Source: Sphaerochaeta sp. (lineage in GTDB: Bacteria; Spirochaetota; Spirochaetia; Sphaerochaetales; Sphaerochaetaceae). From it: DNA of 64,000 nt. The DNA is taken from positions 62,001 through 126,000 of the forward strand of contig JAKVPA010000005.1 in NCBI GenBank assembly GCA_022482495.1. Direction: 5' to 3'. This document shows, one piece after another, positions 1 through 8,273 of the stretch; positions within the stretch are counted from its first letter, which is position 1, and the number at the start of each line of letters is the position of its first letter. The notes beneath the pieces were generated by a model, which saw nothing but the letters and a program-made list of their open reading frames with translations, did no database searches and had not been told where the DNA came from. Position numbers and translations under genes: made by a program.

Positions 1-427
1 TACCGGAAACCACATGACGCTGCGCGGCATGGGGGATGCGGGAGCCAACGGAGGGGAGTCCGGTGACCTGTATGTCTACATCAACGTCAAACCGGACAAG
101 TACTTCGTCCGTGATGGCGCCGATCTGTACCTGCAGATCCCCGTTTCGTTCCCCCAGGCAGCCCTTGGCTCGGACATCCAGGTGACCAACTGGGATGGCA
201 CGGTGCTGAAGGTCAACATCCCCAGCGGGACGCAGAGCGGCAAGTTGCTTCGCGTCCGTGACCAGGGAGCGCCAAAGCTGAACAGCACGGAGCGTGGGGA
301 CCTGTACATCAAGATTCAGGTGGATACCCCCAAGCGGCTTGGCCTGAAAGCCAAGAAGTTGATGCAGGATCTTGCCGAGGCGATGGGCTCTGATGACCAT
401 CCCTCTCCAGTGACGTTCGAACAATGA
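1..427 (+). CDS. dnaJ: DnaJ C-terminal fragment (partial at left edge)
   Basis: The frame is open from the window edge to the TGA at 425-427. Only the last ~140 residues are present: the tail of the second substrate-binding beta domain (GDLYVYINVKPDKYFVRDG, ADLYLQIPVSFPQAALG), then IPSGTQSGKLLRVRDQGAP and GDLYIKIQVDTP, which are standard DnaJ C-terminal signatures. DnaJ is the cytosolic Hsp40 co-chaperone that hands unfolded clients to DnaK. The J domain and zinc fingers would lie upstream and are not visible. rlmB starts 5 bp after the stop, so the two are probably co-transcribed. A DnaJ-like paralogue cannot be excluded without the N terminus. Confidence 0.88.
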   Translation, partial: TGNHMTLRGMGDAGANGGESGDLYVYINVKPDKYFVRDGADLYLQIPVSFPQAALGSDIQVTNWDGTVLKVNIPSGTQSGKLLRVRDQGAPKLNSTERGDLYIKIQVDTPKRLGLKAKKLMQDLAEAMGSDDHPSPVTFEQ

Positions 428-432
428 GGTGA

Positions 433-1209
433 ATGATGGGCGAGAAGGTCTACGGGAAACATAACATCGAGGAAGCCATCAAGGTGGCTTCGATGGGTTC
501 CACGCTGTATGTGTCCCGGTCGGTGGGGAAGGCGTACGCCGATGTGGAGCGCGCCGCGATGCTCACCGGGAAGATCGCCATCAAACGGATCAGTCCGGTC
601 GAGATGGACCGGATGGTCCCCGATGCTGATCACCGGGGTGTGGTGCTGGACATCGGAGGCCCCCGCAAGGGTGGCGGCCGGTTGATCCAGACCTCAGTGG
701 AACAGTTTCTCAAAACCCTTCCCGAAGGTCAGGGGGCGGTGGTGCTGGTGCTGGATGAGATCACCGACCCGCACAATCTGGGAGCGATCCTCCGCTCTGC
801 CGACCAGTTTGGCGTGGATCTGGTGGTGGTCCCCCAGCGCAATTCCGCCGGTTCCACCGAGACGGTGACCAAAGTCTCTTCCGGAGCGGCACAGTACGTG
901 CCGATGGCGGTGGAGACCAACCTGAACCGGGTGCTGACCACCCTGAAGAACAGTGGATTCTGGGTGTATGGCGCTGACATGAGCGGAACCTCTTCGTATG
1001 CCACCGAGTTCTCCTCCCGCACCGTATTGGTGATGGGCTCGGAGGGATCGGGAATCCGTCAGATGACCCGTTCCCTGTGCGATTTCATTGTTTCCATCCC
1101 GATGTCCGGACATATTGATTCGTTGAATGTTTCCGTCGCCACGGGGATTCTCCTGTATGAATTCCGCAGGCAAAAGCCGTTGGCGGATTCAACGAATATG
1201 CAGAATTAG
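433..1209 (+). CDS. rlmB: RlmB/TrmH-family rRNA 2'-O-methyltransferase
   Basis: 258 aa SPOUT methyltransferase, predicted to methylate the ribose of G2251 in 23S rRNA using SAM. The N-terminal ~75 residues (VYGKHNIEEAI... plus an L30e-like substrate-binding fold) are followed by the SpoU catalytic domain: motif 1 LDEITDPHNLGAILRSAD, motif 2 VLVMGSEGSGIR, and motif 3 IPMSGHIDSLNVSVATGI, which forms the knot and SAM site. Two adjacent ATGs (433 and 436) are possible, with GAGGTGA overlapping the dnaJ stop as ribosome site. Length matches the family. Assignment to RlmB rather than another TrmH member rests on the N-terminal domain and is likely but not certain. Confidence 0.88.
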   Translation: MMGEKVYGKHNIEEAIKVASMGSTLYVSRSVGKAYADVERAAMLTGKIAIKRISPVEMDRMVPDADHRGVVLDIGGPRKGGGRLIQTSVEQFLKTLPEGQGAVVLVLDEITDPHNLGAILRSADQFGVDLVVVPQRNSAGSTETVTKVSSGAAQYVPMAVETNLNRVLTTLKNSGFWVYGADMSGTSSYATEFSSRTVLVMGSEGSGIRQMTRSLCDFIVSIPMSGHIDSLNVSVATGILLYEFRRQKPLADSTNMQN

Positions 1210-1240
1210 GAATATTTCAGTCATAAAATATCATTTATTC

Positions 1241-1269
1241 TTGCAAGTTGCCGCTTCTCTCAATAAGAT
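1241..1269 (+). promoter_or_regulatory. Sigma70-type promoter of the DUF3798 transporter operon
   Basis: TTGCAA (1241-1246), a 17 bp spacer and TAAGAT (1264-1269), about 33 bp upstream of the binding-protein ATG. A purine-rich ribosome site (AAAGAGGAG) lies between. This is the only good hexamer pair in the rlmB-operon gap. Confidence 0.6.
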
Positions 1270-1302
1270 GGTACCATCCTATGAAAGAGGAGTGAGGAAC
1301 CA

Positions 1303-2547
1303 ATGAAAAAAACGCTCGCTGTTTTGCTCTGCTTGTTGATGGCCTTCTTTGCCTTTGCGCAAGGAAGCTCCGAACCTGCCGCCACAGCGCCTGCCGCAGC
1401 ACCTGCCGCGGCCGCTAAACCGGCTGCTCCGAAGTATCACATCGGTGTCGTCACCGGAACGGTATCCCAGTCTGAGGATGACCTTCGTGGTGCCGAGGTA
1501 CTGATCAAGGAATATGGCGCCGTCAAAGACGGTGGCATCATTCAGCACGTCACCTATCCTGACAACTTCATGGACGAAGCGGAGACCACCATCAGTGTGA
1601 TCGCCGGTCTCGCCGATGATCCGTTGATGAAGGCCGTCATCGTCAACCAGGCAGTCCCTGGCACGACCGAGGCGTTCCGCAGGATCAAGGAGAAGCGCCC
1701 TGACATCCTGACCATCGCTGGTGAGGCGCATGAGGATCCGGCCGTCATCGAGAGCGCGTCCGACCTGGTCGTCCAGAACGACTTCGTCGCCCGTGGTTAT
1801 CTGATGGTCCACACCGCCCATGAGCTTGGCTGCGACACCTTCATCCACATCTCCTTCCCGCGCCACCTCTCCTACGAGACGATGAGCCGCCGTGTCGCCA
1901 TCATGAGGGCGACCTGTGAGGACCTTGGCATGAAGTTCGTCATGGAGACCGCTCCGGATCCGACCAGCGATGTTGGTATCCCGGGTGCCCAGCAGTACAT
2001 GTTGGAGAAAGTCCCCGCGTGGATTGAGAAGTACGGCCAGAAAGCGGCGTTCTTCTGCACCAACGACGCGGAGACCGAGCCGCTTCTCAAGCAGCTGCTC
2101 GCCTATGGCGGCTACTTCATCGAAGCCGACCTTCCTTCTCCGTTGATGGGCTATCCTGGAGCCCTGGGCATCGACCTTTCCGCGGAAGCGGGCGATTTCT
2201 CCGCCATTCTGAAGAAGGTTGAGGCCGCTGTGGTCGCCAAGGGTGGCGCAGGCCGCTTCGGCACCTGGGCATTCTCCTATGGCTATACCACGACCGCCGG
2301 TCTTGGACAGCATGCGATGAACGTGTTGGATGGCAAGAGCGAGCTGACCAAACTTTCCGACCTGATGAAGGCGTACAACAAGTACACCCCGGGCGCCAAG
2401 TGGAACGGCAGCTACTACACCAACGTTGACACCGGTGTTCGCGCCAAGAACCACGTGTTGATCTATCAGGATACGTACATGATGGGCAAAGGCTACATGC
2501 ACGCTACTGACGTCACCGTGCCGGAGAAGTACTTCACACTGAAGTAG
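1303..2547 (+). CDS. DUF3798-family periplasmic substrate-binding protein of an ABC importer
   Basis: 414 aa secreted protein. Residues 1-20 form a signal peptide ending FAFA/QGSSE, then a low-complexity Ala/Pro linker to about residue 45. The rest is a type I periplasmic-binding-protein fold (HIGVVTGTVSQSEDDLRGAE, VNQAVPGTTEAFRRI, FFCTNDAETEPL). I recognise it as the DUF3798 family, whose ligand is unknown to me. There is no lipobox Cys at the cleavage site, although lipoproteins are common for such proteins in Gram-negative bacteria. It is the first gene of a five-gene operon with an RbsA-type ATPase and two permeases, so it is the ligand receptor of that importer. A G/C hairpin separates it from the ATPase gene and may keep it more abundant than the rest. 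Confidence 0.8.
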   Translation: MKKTLAVLLCLLMAFFAFAQGSSEPAATAPAAAPAAAAKPAAPKYHIGVVTGTVSQSEDDLRGAEVLIKEYGAVKDGGIIQHVTYPDNFMDEAETTISVIAGLADDPLMKAVIVNQAVPGTTEAFRRIKEKRPDILTIAGEAHEDPAVIESASDLVVQNDFVARGYLMVHTAHELGCDTFIHISFPRHLSYETMSRRVAIMRATCEDLGMKFVMETAPDPTSDVGIPGAQQYMLEKVPAWIEKYGQKAAFFCTNDAETEPLLKQLLAYGGYFIEADLPSPLMGYPGALGIDLSAEAGDFSAILKKVEAAVVAKGGAGRFGTWAFSYGYTTTAGLGQHAMNVLDGKSELTKLSDLMKAYNKYTPGAKWNGSYYTNVDTGVRAKNHVLIYQDTYMMGKGYMHATDVTVPEKYFTLK

Positions 2548-2564
2548 GTTTCCTTGCACATACC

Positions 2565-2590
2565 AAGGGGGGGGAGGTCATCCCCCCCTT
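2565..2590 (+). terminator. G-tract/C-tract hairpin after the binding-protein gene
   Basis: AAGGGGGGG pairs with CCCCCCCTT across a short loop, giving a 9 bp stem 18 bp after the stop. It is followed by CTTG rather than a U-run. It lies inside an operon, so it is more likely an attenuator or 3'-end mRNA stabiliser than a full terminator. The same structure occurs after the sugar-binding-protein gene at 28429-28448. Confidence 0.6.
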
Positions 2591-2663
2591 CTTGTAGCAG
2601 GGTGTGCTTCCAGCTGTTCGTTTCCTGAGCGAAGAGCTGGAACCATACAGAAGGATGGAGCAG

Positions 2664-4289
2664 ATGAGTGAACAACAAACACCGTTGTTGGAAATGAGGA
2701 AGATTTCCAAAGACTTCTTTGGAAACAAGGTGCTTCAGGATATCAATTTTACCTTGGGTAAAGGAGAGATCCTTGGATTGGTTGGTGAGAATGGAGCGGG
2801 AAAGTCGACGCTGATGAAGATTCTCTTCGGCATGGATGAGATCCGTGAGACGGGAGGATACGGCGGGGATGTGCTGATGGACGGACAGGTCGTCCATTTC
2901 AACTCCTCGCGTGACGCGTTGAACCTGGGCATCGGCATGGTACACCAGGAGTTCTCCCTGCTTCCTGATTTCACCGCCGCGGAGAATATTCTGTTGAACC
3001 GGGAGCCGGTCAAACCGAGCTTCCTGTCTGATTTGTTCGGGGACCGGCTGGATACCATCGACCGCCCCAAGCTGGAAGAGATCAGCGAAAAAGCCATCAA
3101 ACGGCTCGGTGTGCCGCTTGATGAGGACATGCTGGTTTCCCAGATGCCGGTAGGCCACAAACAGTTCACTGAAATCGCGCGTGAGCTTTCCAAGGAAGAC
3201 AGCGAGAGCGCCGGACATATCCGGCTTCTGGTGCTGGACGAGCCGACGGCGGTGCTTTCCGAAAAGGAAGCCGATACGTTGCTGACGGCAATGAAGAAGC
3301 TTGCCAAGGAAGGCATTTCCATCATTTTCATCAGTCACCGGCTGCAGGAGATCATCGACGTCTGCGACCAGATCATGGTGATGCGGGACGGAAAGATCAT
3401 CAAGCAGGTGCCCAACGACAAGAGCATCAACATCGCGGAGATCGCCCAGTGGATGGTCGGACGTGAAGTCTCCATCGGTTCCGGAGAAAAACGACCGTAT
3501 GACTACCACAAAGCCAAGGTCGCGCTGTCCATCCGGAATCTCTGGGTGGATATGCCCGGTGAAATCGTCCGGGACGTCAACCTTGATGTGTACGATGGAG
3601 AAATCCTGGGCATCGGCGGGTTGGCCGGACAGGGCAAACTGGGAATCCCCAACGGCATCATGGGCTTGTACAACGGTGGCGGTTCGGTGGAGTTCGAAGG
3701 GAGGATGATCCCGATGAACATGCCGCGCGCCATGCTGGATTCCGGGCTCTCGTTCGTCAGTGAGGATCGCCGGGGTGTCGGCCTGCTGTTGGACGAATCG
3801 CTGGAGTGGAACATTTCGTTCACCGCCATGCAGGTGGAGAACAAGTATCTGAAACGGAAACTGGGATTCATCAAATGGCGTGACGAGGACGCCATCGCAG
3901 AGGAAACGAAGAAGTACGTGGACCAGCTGGCCATCAAATGCACCTCGACCAAACAGAAGGCGAAGGAGCTCTCTGGTGGAAACCAGCAGAAGGTCTGCCT
4001 GGCCAAGGCGTTCGCCATGGCCCCCAAACTGCTGTTCGTCGCCGAGCCCACCCGGGGCATCGACATTGGCGCGAAGGCACTGGTGCTCCAGGCGCTGAAG
4101 CGGTACAACCAGGAGCAGGGGACGACGATCGTGATGATTTCAAGCGAACTGGAGGAGCTCCGGTCGGTGTGTGACCGCATCGCCATCGTGACGGATGGAC
4201 GGGTCCACGGCATCCTGCCGGCGACCAGCCCCAGTTCGGATTTCGGCCTGCTGATGGTCGGCCAGGGAAAGAAGGTGGCAAATGCATAG
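2664..4289 (+). CDS. Double-NBD ABC transporter ATPase (RbsA/MglA type) of the DUF3798 system
   Basis: About 541 aa with two fused nucleotide-binding domains. NBD1 (residues ~8-270) has Walker A GENGAGKSTLMKILFG and Walker B LLVLDEPTAVLSEKE followed by SHRLQE. NBD2 (~285-520) has a degenerate Walker A (GLAGQGKLG), signature LSGGNQQKVCLAKAFA and LLFVAEPTRGIDIGAK, the asymmetry usual for ribose/galactose/BMP-type ATPases. The ATG at 2664 is preferred (GGAG just upstream); a GTG at 2604 would add 20 residues with no support. It should energise the two downstream permeases, whose first ATG overlaps its end by 8 bp. Confidence 0.9.
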   Translation: MSEQQTPLLEMRKISKDFFGNKVLQDINFTLGKGEILGLVGENGAGKSTLMKILFGMDEIRETGGYGGDVLMDGQVVHFNSSRDALNLGIGMVHQEFSLLPDFTAAENILLNREPVKPSFLSDLFGDRLDTIDRPKLEEISEKAIKRLGVPLDEDMLVSQMPVGHKQFTEIARELSKEDSESAGHIRLLVLDEPTAVLSEKEADTLLTAMKKLAKEGISIIFISHRLQEIIDVCDQIMVMRDGKIIKQVPNDKSINIAEIAQWMVGREVSIGSGEKRPYDYHKAKVALSIRNLWVDMPGEIVRDVNLDVYDGEILGIGGLAGQGKLGIPNGIMGLYNGGGSVEFEGRMIPMNMPRAMLDSGLSFVSEDRRGVGLLLDESLEWNISFTAMQVENKYLKRKLGFIKWRDEDAIAEETKKYVDQLAIKCTSTKQKAKELSGGNQQKVCLAKAFAMAPKLLFVAEPTRGIDIGAKALVLQALKRYNQEQGTTIVMISSELEELRSVCDRIAIVTDGRVHGILPATSPSSDFGLLMVGQGKKVANA

Positions 4290-5322
4290 GATCAAGCAAT
4301 TCATCAACAGTTTTGGACTGCCCCGCATCATCATCGGGTTGTTCCTGCTGCTGTTGTTCGTCGTGGCGCCGTTTGTCGGCGTCAAGGTATCGACCAGCAT
4401 CAACGACACCATCGTGCGTTTCGGCATGAATGGCGTGCTGGTGCTCGCCATGGTGCCGATGATCCACAGTGGGTGTGGTCTGAACTTCGGTCTGCCGCTT
4501 GGCATCATCGCCGGTCTTTTGGGTGCGACACTCTCGTTGGAAGCGGAGCTGCACGGCTTCGCCGGCTTCTTGATGGCCATCGTCTTCGCCACGCCGTTTG
4601 CGTTGGTGCTGGGGTGGGGCTATGGCAGACTGCTGAACAAGGTCAAAGGCGGCGAGATGATGATCGCCACCTATGTCGGCTTCAGCTCCGTCGCCTTCAT
4701 GTGCATGATGTGGCTGCTGCTTCCCTACAAGAACCCGACGATGGTCTGGGGGTACAGCGGCAGAGGCCTGAGGACGACCATTTCGACGGAGGGCTACTAC
4801 CTCCACATCCTTGATTCGTTCCTGGAGATCAAACTGGGACCGATCACCATCCCGACGGGAATGATTTTGTTCTTCGCCATCCTGGCGTTTGGCATGTGGG
4901 CGTTCCTCCACACCAAGACCGGCACGGCGATGACCGCCGTCGGGTCGAACCCGGTGTTCGCCCGGGCAAGCGGCATCAACATTGATCGGATCCGCACGTT
5001 GTCCGTCATCATGTCCACCTGGCTTGGCGCGGTAGGCATTCTGGTCTACCAGCAGAGCTTCGGGTTCATCCAGCTGTACATGGGGCCGTTCTACATGGCG
5101 CTTCCCGCCGTCTCGGCCATCTTGATCGGAGGAGCCAGCGTCAACAAGGCGAGCATCCCCAATGTGATCATCGGGACGCTCCTGTTCCAGGGCATCCTGA
5201 CGATGACCCCGTCGGTGATGAACTCTGCGGTGCACACCGACATGTCCGAGGTGGTGCGTATCGTGGTGTCCAATGGTATGATTTTGTACGCTCTGACCCG
5301 TAAGACGGAGGCGACACGATGA
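4282..5322 (+). CDS. ABC transporter permease (BPD_transp_2 type), first subunit
   Basis: 346 aa integral membrane protein with about 8-10 hydrophobic segments (for example IIIGLFLLLLFVVAPFVG and GMILFFAILAFGMWAF). The family signature region GSNPVFARASGINIDRIR is the cytoplasmic EAA-like coupling loop, followed by LPAVSAILIGGASV. It overlaps the ATPase gene by 8 bp and the next permease by 4 bp (ATGA), indicating translational coupling. It forms half of the heterodimeric channel for the DUF3798-bound ligand. Its extracytoplasmic loop (residues ~150-190, YSGRGLRTTISTEGYYLH) is longer than in ribose permeases. Confidence 0.85.
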   Translation: MHRIKQFINSFGLPRIIIGLFLLLLFVVAPFVGVKVSTSINDTIVRFGMNGVLVLAMVPMIHSGCGLNFGLPLGIIAGLLGATLSLEAELHGFAGFLMAIVFATPFALVLGWGYGRLLNKVKGGEMMIATYVGFSSVAFMCMMWLLLPYKNPTMVWGYSGRGLRTTISTEGYYLHILDSFLEIKLGPITIPTGMILFFAILAFGMWAFLHTKTGTAMTAVGSNPVFARASGINIDRIRTLSVIMSTWLGAVGILVYQQSFGFIQLYMGPFYMALPAVSAILIGGASVNKASIPNVIIGTLLFQGILTMTPSVMNSAVHTDMSEVVRIVVSNGMILYALTRKTEATR

Positions 5323-6440
5323 AAAAGGTACGCAAACAAACGGTTGGAGGGAAGATTGGAAACTTCATCTCCAACAACATGGTTCCCGTGCTGTTCGTCA
5401 TCATCTGCGCGTTCAGCATTCCGCTTTCCGGGTACAGCGCAAACTATCTGTTCTCCGAGATCATCGTCCGGATGAGCCGGGATTCGTTCTTGATCGTCAG
5501 CCTGCTGGTCCCCATCATGGCCGGCATGGGGCTGAACTTCGGCATGACACTGGGCGCCATGGCGGCGGAGATCGGATTGATCTGCATCAGCGACTGGGGT
5601 GTGGTTGGCATTCCCGGCATGGTGCTGGCGGCCATCATCTCCACCCCAATCTCCGTGCTGTTGGGTTGGTGGTGCGGCAAGATCCTCAACTTGGCCAAAG
5701 GCCGTGAAATGGTGACCAGCTACATCATCGGCTTCTTCATGAACGGCATCTACCAGTTGATCGTCCTGTACTGCATGGGGGCCATCATCCCGGTGCGGAG
5801 CTCCAAACTGGTGCTTCCCCGTGGCTACGGCATCCGCAACACCGTCAACCTGTCCGGCATCCGCAAGACGCTGGACAACCTGGTGTCAGTGAAGATCGCC
5901 GGCATCAGCATCCCCATCGCCACCTTTGCCGTGATCGCCATCCTCTGCCTGTTCATCGTCTGGTTCCGCAAGACCAAACTGGGGCAGGACATGCGGGCCG
6001 TCGGGCAGGACATGGAAGTGGCCCGTGCCGCCGGCATCCGGGTGGAGGAGACCCGTATCATCTCCATCATCATCAGCACGGTGCTGGCCGGCTATGGCAT
6101 GATCATCTACCTGCAGAACATGGGGACGCTGAATACGTACAACAGCCACACCCAGGTCGGCATGTTCTCCATCGCCGCGCTCCTTGTCGGTGGCGCGTCG
6201 GTCGCCAAGGCCAACATCCGCAACGTGTTCCTCGGCGTCATCCTGTTCCACCTGATGTTCATCGTCTCCCCGATGGCAGGAAAGAACCTGATCGGTGAAG
6301 CGCAGCTCGGTGAGTACTTCCGGGTGTTCGTCTCCTACGGCGTCATCACGCTGAGTCTGGTGCTGTACGAAGTCAGGAAGAAACGGGAAGCCAATCAGGA
6401 AGGCATGGAGCTGGCCGCTGACCAGAAGGAGGATGCGTGA
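5319..6440 (+). CDS. ABC transporter permease (BPD_transp_2 type), second subunit
   Basis: 373 aa membrane protein, paralogous to the preceding gene: same coupling-loop pattern (VGQDMEVARAAGIRVEETRI) and same late segment (FSIAALLVGGASVAKANI). A hydrophilic charged C-terminal tail (RKKREANQEGMELAADQKEDA region) follows the last membrane segment. It starts at an ATGA overlap with its partner and ends in an ATGA-type overlap with the next small gene. With the first permease it should form the heterodimeric translocation pore. Confidence 0.85.
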   Translation: MKKVRKQTVGGKIGNFISNNMVPVLFVIICAFSIPLSGYSANYLFSEIIVRMSRDSFLIVSLLVPIMAGMGLNFGMTLGAMAAEIGLICISDWGVVGIPGMVLAAIISTPISVLLGWWCGKILNLAKGREMVTSYIIGFFMNGIYQLIVLYCMGAIIPVRSSKLVLPRGYGIRNTVNLSGIRKTLDNLVSVKIAGISIPIATFAVIAILCLFIVWFRKTKLGQDMRAVGQDMEVARAAGIRVEETRIISIIISTVLAGYGMIIYLQNMGTLNTYNSHTQVGMFSIAALLVGGASVAKANIRNVFLGVILFHLMFIVSPMAGKNLIGEAQLGEYFRVFVSYGVITLSLVLYEVRKKREANQEGMELAADQKEDA

Positions 6441-6922
6441 TGAACAGGAAACGGTTGTTGGTCCGCACCATAGCCATTGTGGCGGTGATCGCCCTGGCGC
6501 TGTTGATGTACTTCATCGGACGCCAGCATACCATTCTGGTGGACAACAAGACGGTCACCCTGGCCGATGGCAGTGAGATCAAGGCGCTCTCCACCGTGGT
6601 GGTGCGCGTTCGACAAGCAGGATGAGATGGAACTCGCCGGCCCGTGATCGTGACCAGTACATCGTCATGGCCCAGCGCCATACGATCTACCATCACCTAC
6701 ACGGATGCCCAGTGGGAGGAGCACACCTTCTCCCGCACGTTCTCCGTTCCGGTGGGGCTGGATATGGTGATCATCTCCATCCCGACATTGGTCGCCCATC
6801 AGGACGCCCCCCAGTCGGAGTGGTTGACCGAATACGTCGCCCCGACGGCGGTGGTCCGGCAGGATGCCCAGGCGGAAGAGGTGATCACTACGGAAGATAC
6901 CGGATTGGGTACCAGTTTCTGA
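6437..6922 (+). CDS. DUF6672-like small membrane-anchored protein, frameshifted
   Basis: The frame opening at 6437 encodes one N-terminal membrane segment (LLVRTIAIVAVIALALLMYF), then GRQHTILVDNKTVTLADGS, and stops at 6623. The rest continues in other frames: EMELA..., RDRDQYIVMAQRHTI, then the frame at 6671-6922 (TYTDAQWEEHTFSRTFSVP ... TEDTGLGTSF). At least two to three single-base indels between about 6608 and 6690 separate the pieces, so the intact product would be about 160 aa. I associate it with the DUF6672 family, which accompanies DUF3798 transporters; this is from memory. Its place as fifth operon gene suggests an accessory subunit facing the periplasm. The indels may be assembly errors. 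Confidence 0.6.
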
Positions 6923-6942
6923 GACAAGGATCGCAAAGAAAC

Positions 6943-6974
6943 AAAAAAGGGCCGGAGCAATCCGGTCCTTTTTT
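6943..6974. terminator. Bidirectional intrinsic terminator
   Basis: A-tract plus GGGCCGGA pairs across a GCAA tetraloop with TCCGGTCC plus T-tract: 14 bp including one G-U pair, with six A on one side and six T on the other. It sits between the convergent DUF3798 operon and purD and can serve both. Confidence 0.9.
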
Positions 6975-6990
6975 GTATGCGGTATGGGTG

Positions 6991-8247
6991 TCAGTTCTCG
7001 AAGAACTTGTTTCCGATGTCCTGGCGGTACCACGATCCGGGGAACGAAATGTACTTGGCTCCCTGGTACGCCTGCTTGTTGGACTGGACGATATTCTCCT
7101 TGATGCCTACCACGGTGACGCAGCGTCCACTGGTGGTCACCGCTTTGCCCCCGATGTTCTGGACACCGCCGAAGAAGAACAGCGGAGCGTCCTTGAAGGC
7201 GTTCAGCTGGATGGCTGCCGGCATGGGATCCAGCACCTTGCCGGTCTGTGGATTCTGGGGATAGCCTTCACTGGCGATGACCAAAGCCACGGCGGAGTTG
7301 GTGGAAACGGAAAGCTGGAAATCGGAGAGACGATCCTCGCGCATCGCGTTGATGATGTCGATGGCATCACTCTTGACCAACGGAAGGAACGCCTGGGTGG
7401 CCGGATCGTTGAACCGCACATGGTAGTCCACCAACATCGGACCCTGGGTGGTGACCAGCACACTGAACGTCAACACGCCGCGGTAGGCCATCCGTTCGAC
7501 CTTCATGCCATACAGCGTTGGATCGATGATCCGGTCGATCACCTCTTTTTTGACTTCTTCCATCAATGGTACCGGGCAGACGGAGCCCATACCACCGGTG
7601 GGGATGCCGGTGTGTTCCGATTTCATGTAATCACTGCAGAACGGCATCAGAAGGTAGCCTTTCTGGTCGATCAACGCCGTGATGGTGACCGGAAGCCCGG
7701 TCAGGTGTTCCTCCAGGATGATCGGGCCGGTGGCGAGCAGTTCCTTGGAGAAGTCCATCAATCGGGAATACTGGTCGGAATCGACCATCACCCGGCTGGG
7801 TGCCACGCCGTTGCTCTTGACGACGAATCGTTCCCCTTCATGCCGCTTGAGGAATTCAGACAGGGAAGCCTCATCCCGGAACAGGTAGTGTGTCGGGGTG
7901 GGGATGTTGTGACGGTCGGTGAACGCACGGGAGAAGTCACGATCTCCTTCCATCTTGAGGGCTGCCGTCGGGGTGCCGAACGTCTGGATGCCTTTTTCGT
8001 TGAGTTTGTCGATCATGCCGGCGAACAGGGGTTCTTCCGTTCCGATCATCACGTATTCGATGGCATGTTTCTGGCAGACATCGTACACTTGGGCGAAATC
8101 GGCAGGATTGATGTTCAGATTGACGGCGAACGTATCCGTCCCGATGTTGCCGGGCGCCACGAACAACGCGTCAATGAAATGGCTTCGGGAAAGCCACCAT
8201 GCCACGGCGTGCTCTTTTGCGCCGGATCCCAACACAAGTATGCGCAT
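6991..8247 (-). CDS. purD: PurD-like ATP-grasp protein (phosphoribosylamine-glycine ligase family)
   Basis: 418 aa, normal PurD length. It has an N-terminal Rossmann-like start (MRILVLGSGAKEHAVAWWLS), MIGTEEPLFAGMIDKL, the ATP-grasp core (RFVVKSNGVAPSRVM, IILEEHLTG), TGGMGSVCPVP and a C-terminal barrel. PurD makes GAR from phosphoribosylamine, glycine and ATP in purine synthesis. Several usually invariant positions differ: the metal-binding segment normally E-x-N-x-RFGDPETQ reads VDYHVRFNDPATQ, and the GEE motif reads GLPV. No other pur gene is nearby. The protein may be a divergent GAR synthetase or have another ATP-grasp activity. SD-like GGGAGAGGTG precedes the ATG. Confidence 0.75.
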   Translation of the reverse strand: MRILVLGSGAKEHAVAWWLSRSHFIDALFVAPGNIGTDTFAVNLNINPADFAQVYDVCQKHAIEYVMIGTEEPLFAGMIDKLNEKGIQTFGTPTAALKMEGDRDFSRAFTDRHNIPTPTHYLFRDEASLSEFLKRHEGERFVVKSNGVAPSRVMVDSDQYSRLMDFSKELLATGPIILEEHLTGLPVTITALIDQKGYLLMPFCSDYMKSEHTGIPTGGMGSVCPVPLMEEVKKEVIDRIIDPTLYGMKVERMAYRGVLTFSVLVTTQGPMLVDYHVRFNDPATQAFLPLVKSDAIDIINAMREDRLSDFQLSVSTNSAVALVIASEGYPQNPQTGKVLDPMPAAIQLNAFKDAPLFFFGGVQNIGGKAVTTSGRCVTVVGIKENIVQSNKQAYQGAKYISFPGSWYRQDIGNKFFEN

Positions 8248-8273
8248 GCTTCACCTCTCCCTTGCAAACGGTA

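Noticed and set aside
1279-2559. 426-codon open frame on the minus strand opposite the DUF3798 gene, and similar long antisense frames (3934-5235, 12411-13877, 17458-19218, 52129-54474, 60638-62089)
   Set aside because: They lie exactly opposite strongly recognised genes, encode His/Arg/Asp-rich low-complexity sequence typical of mirror frames in GC-rich DNA, and have no ribosome sites.
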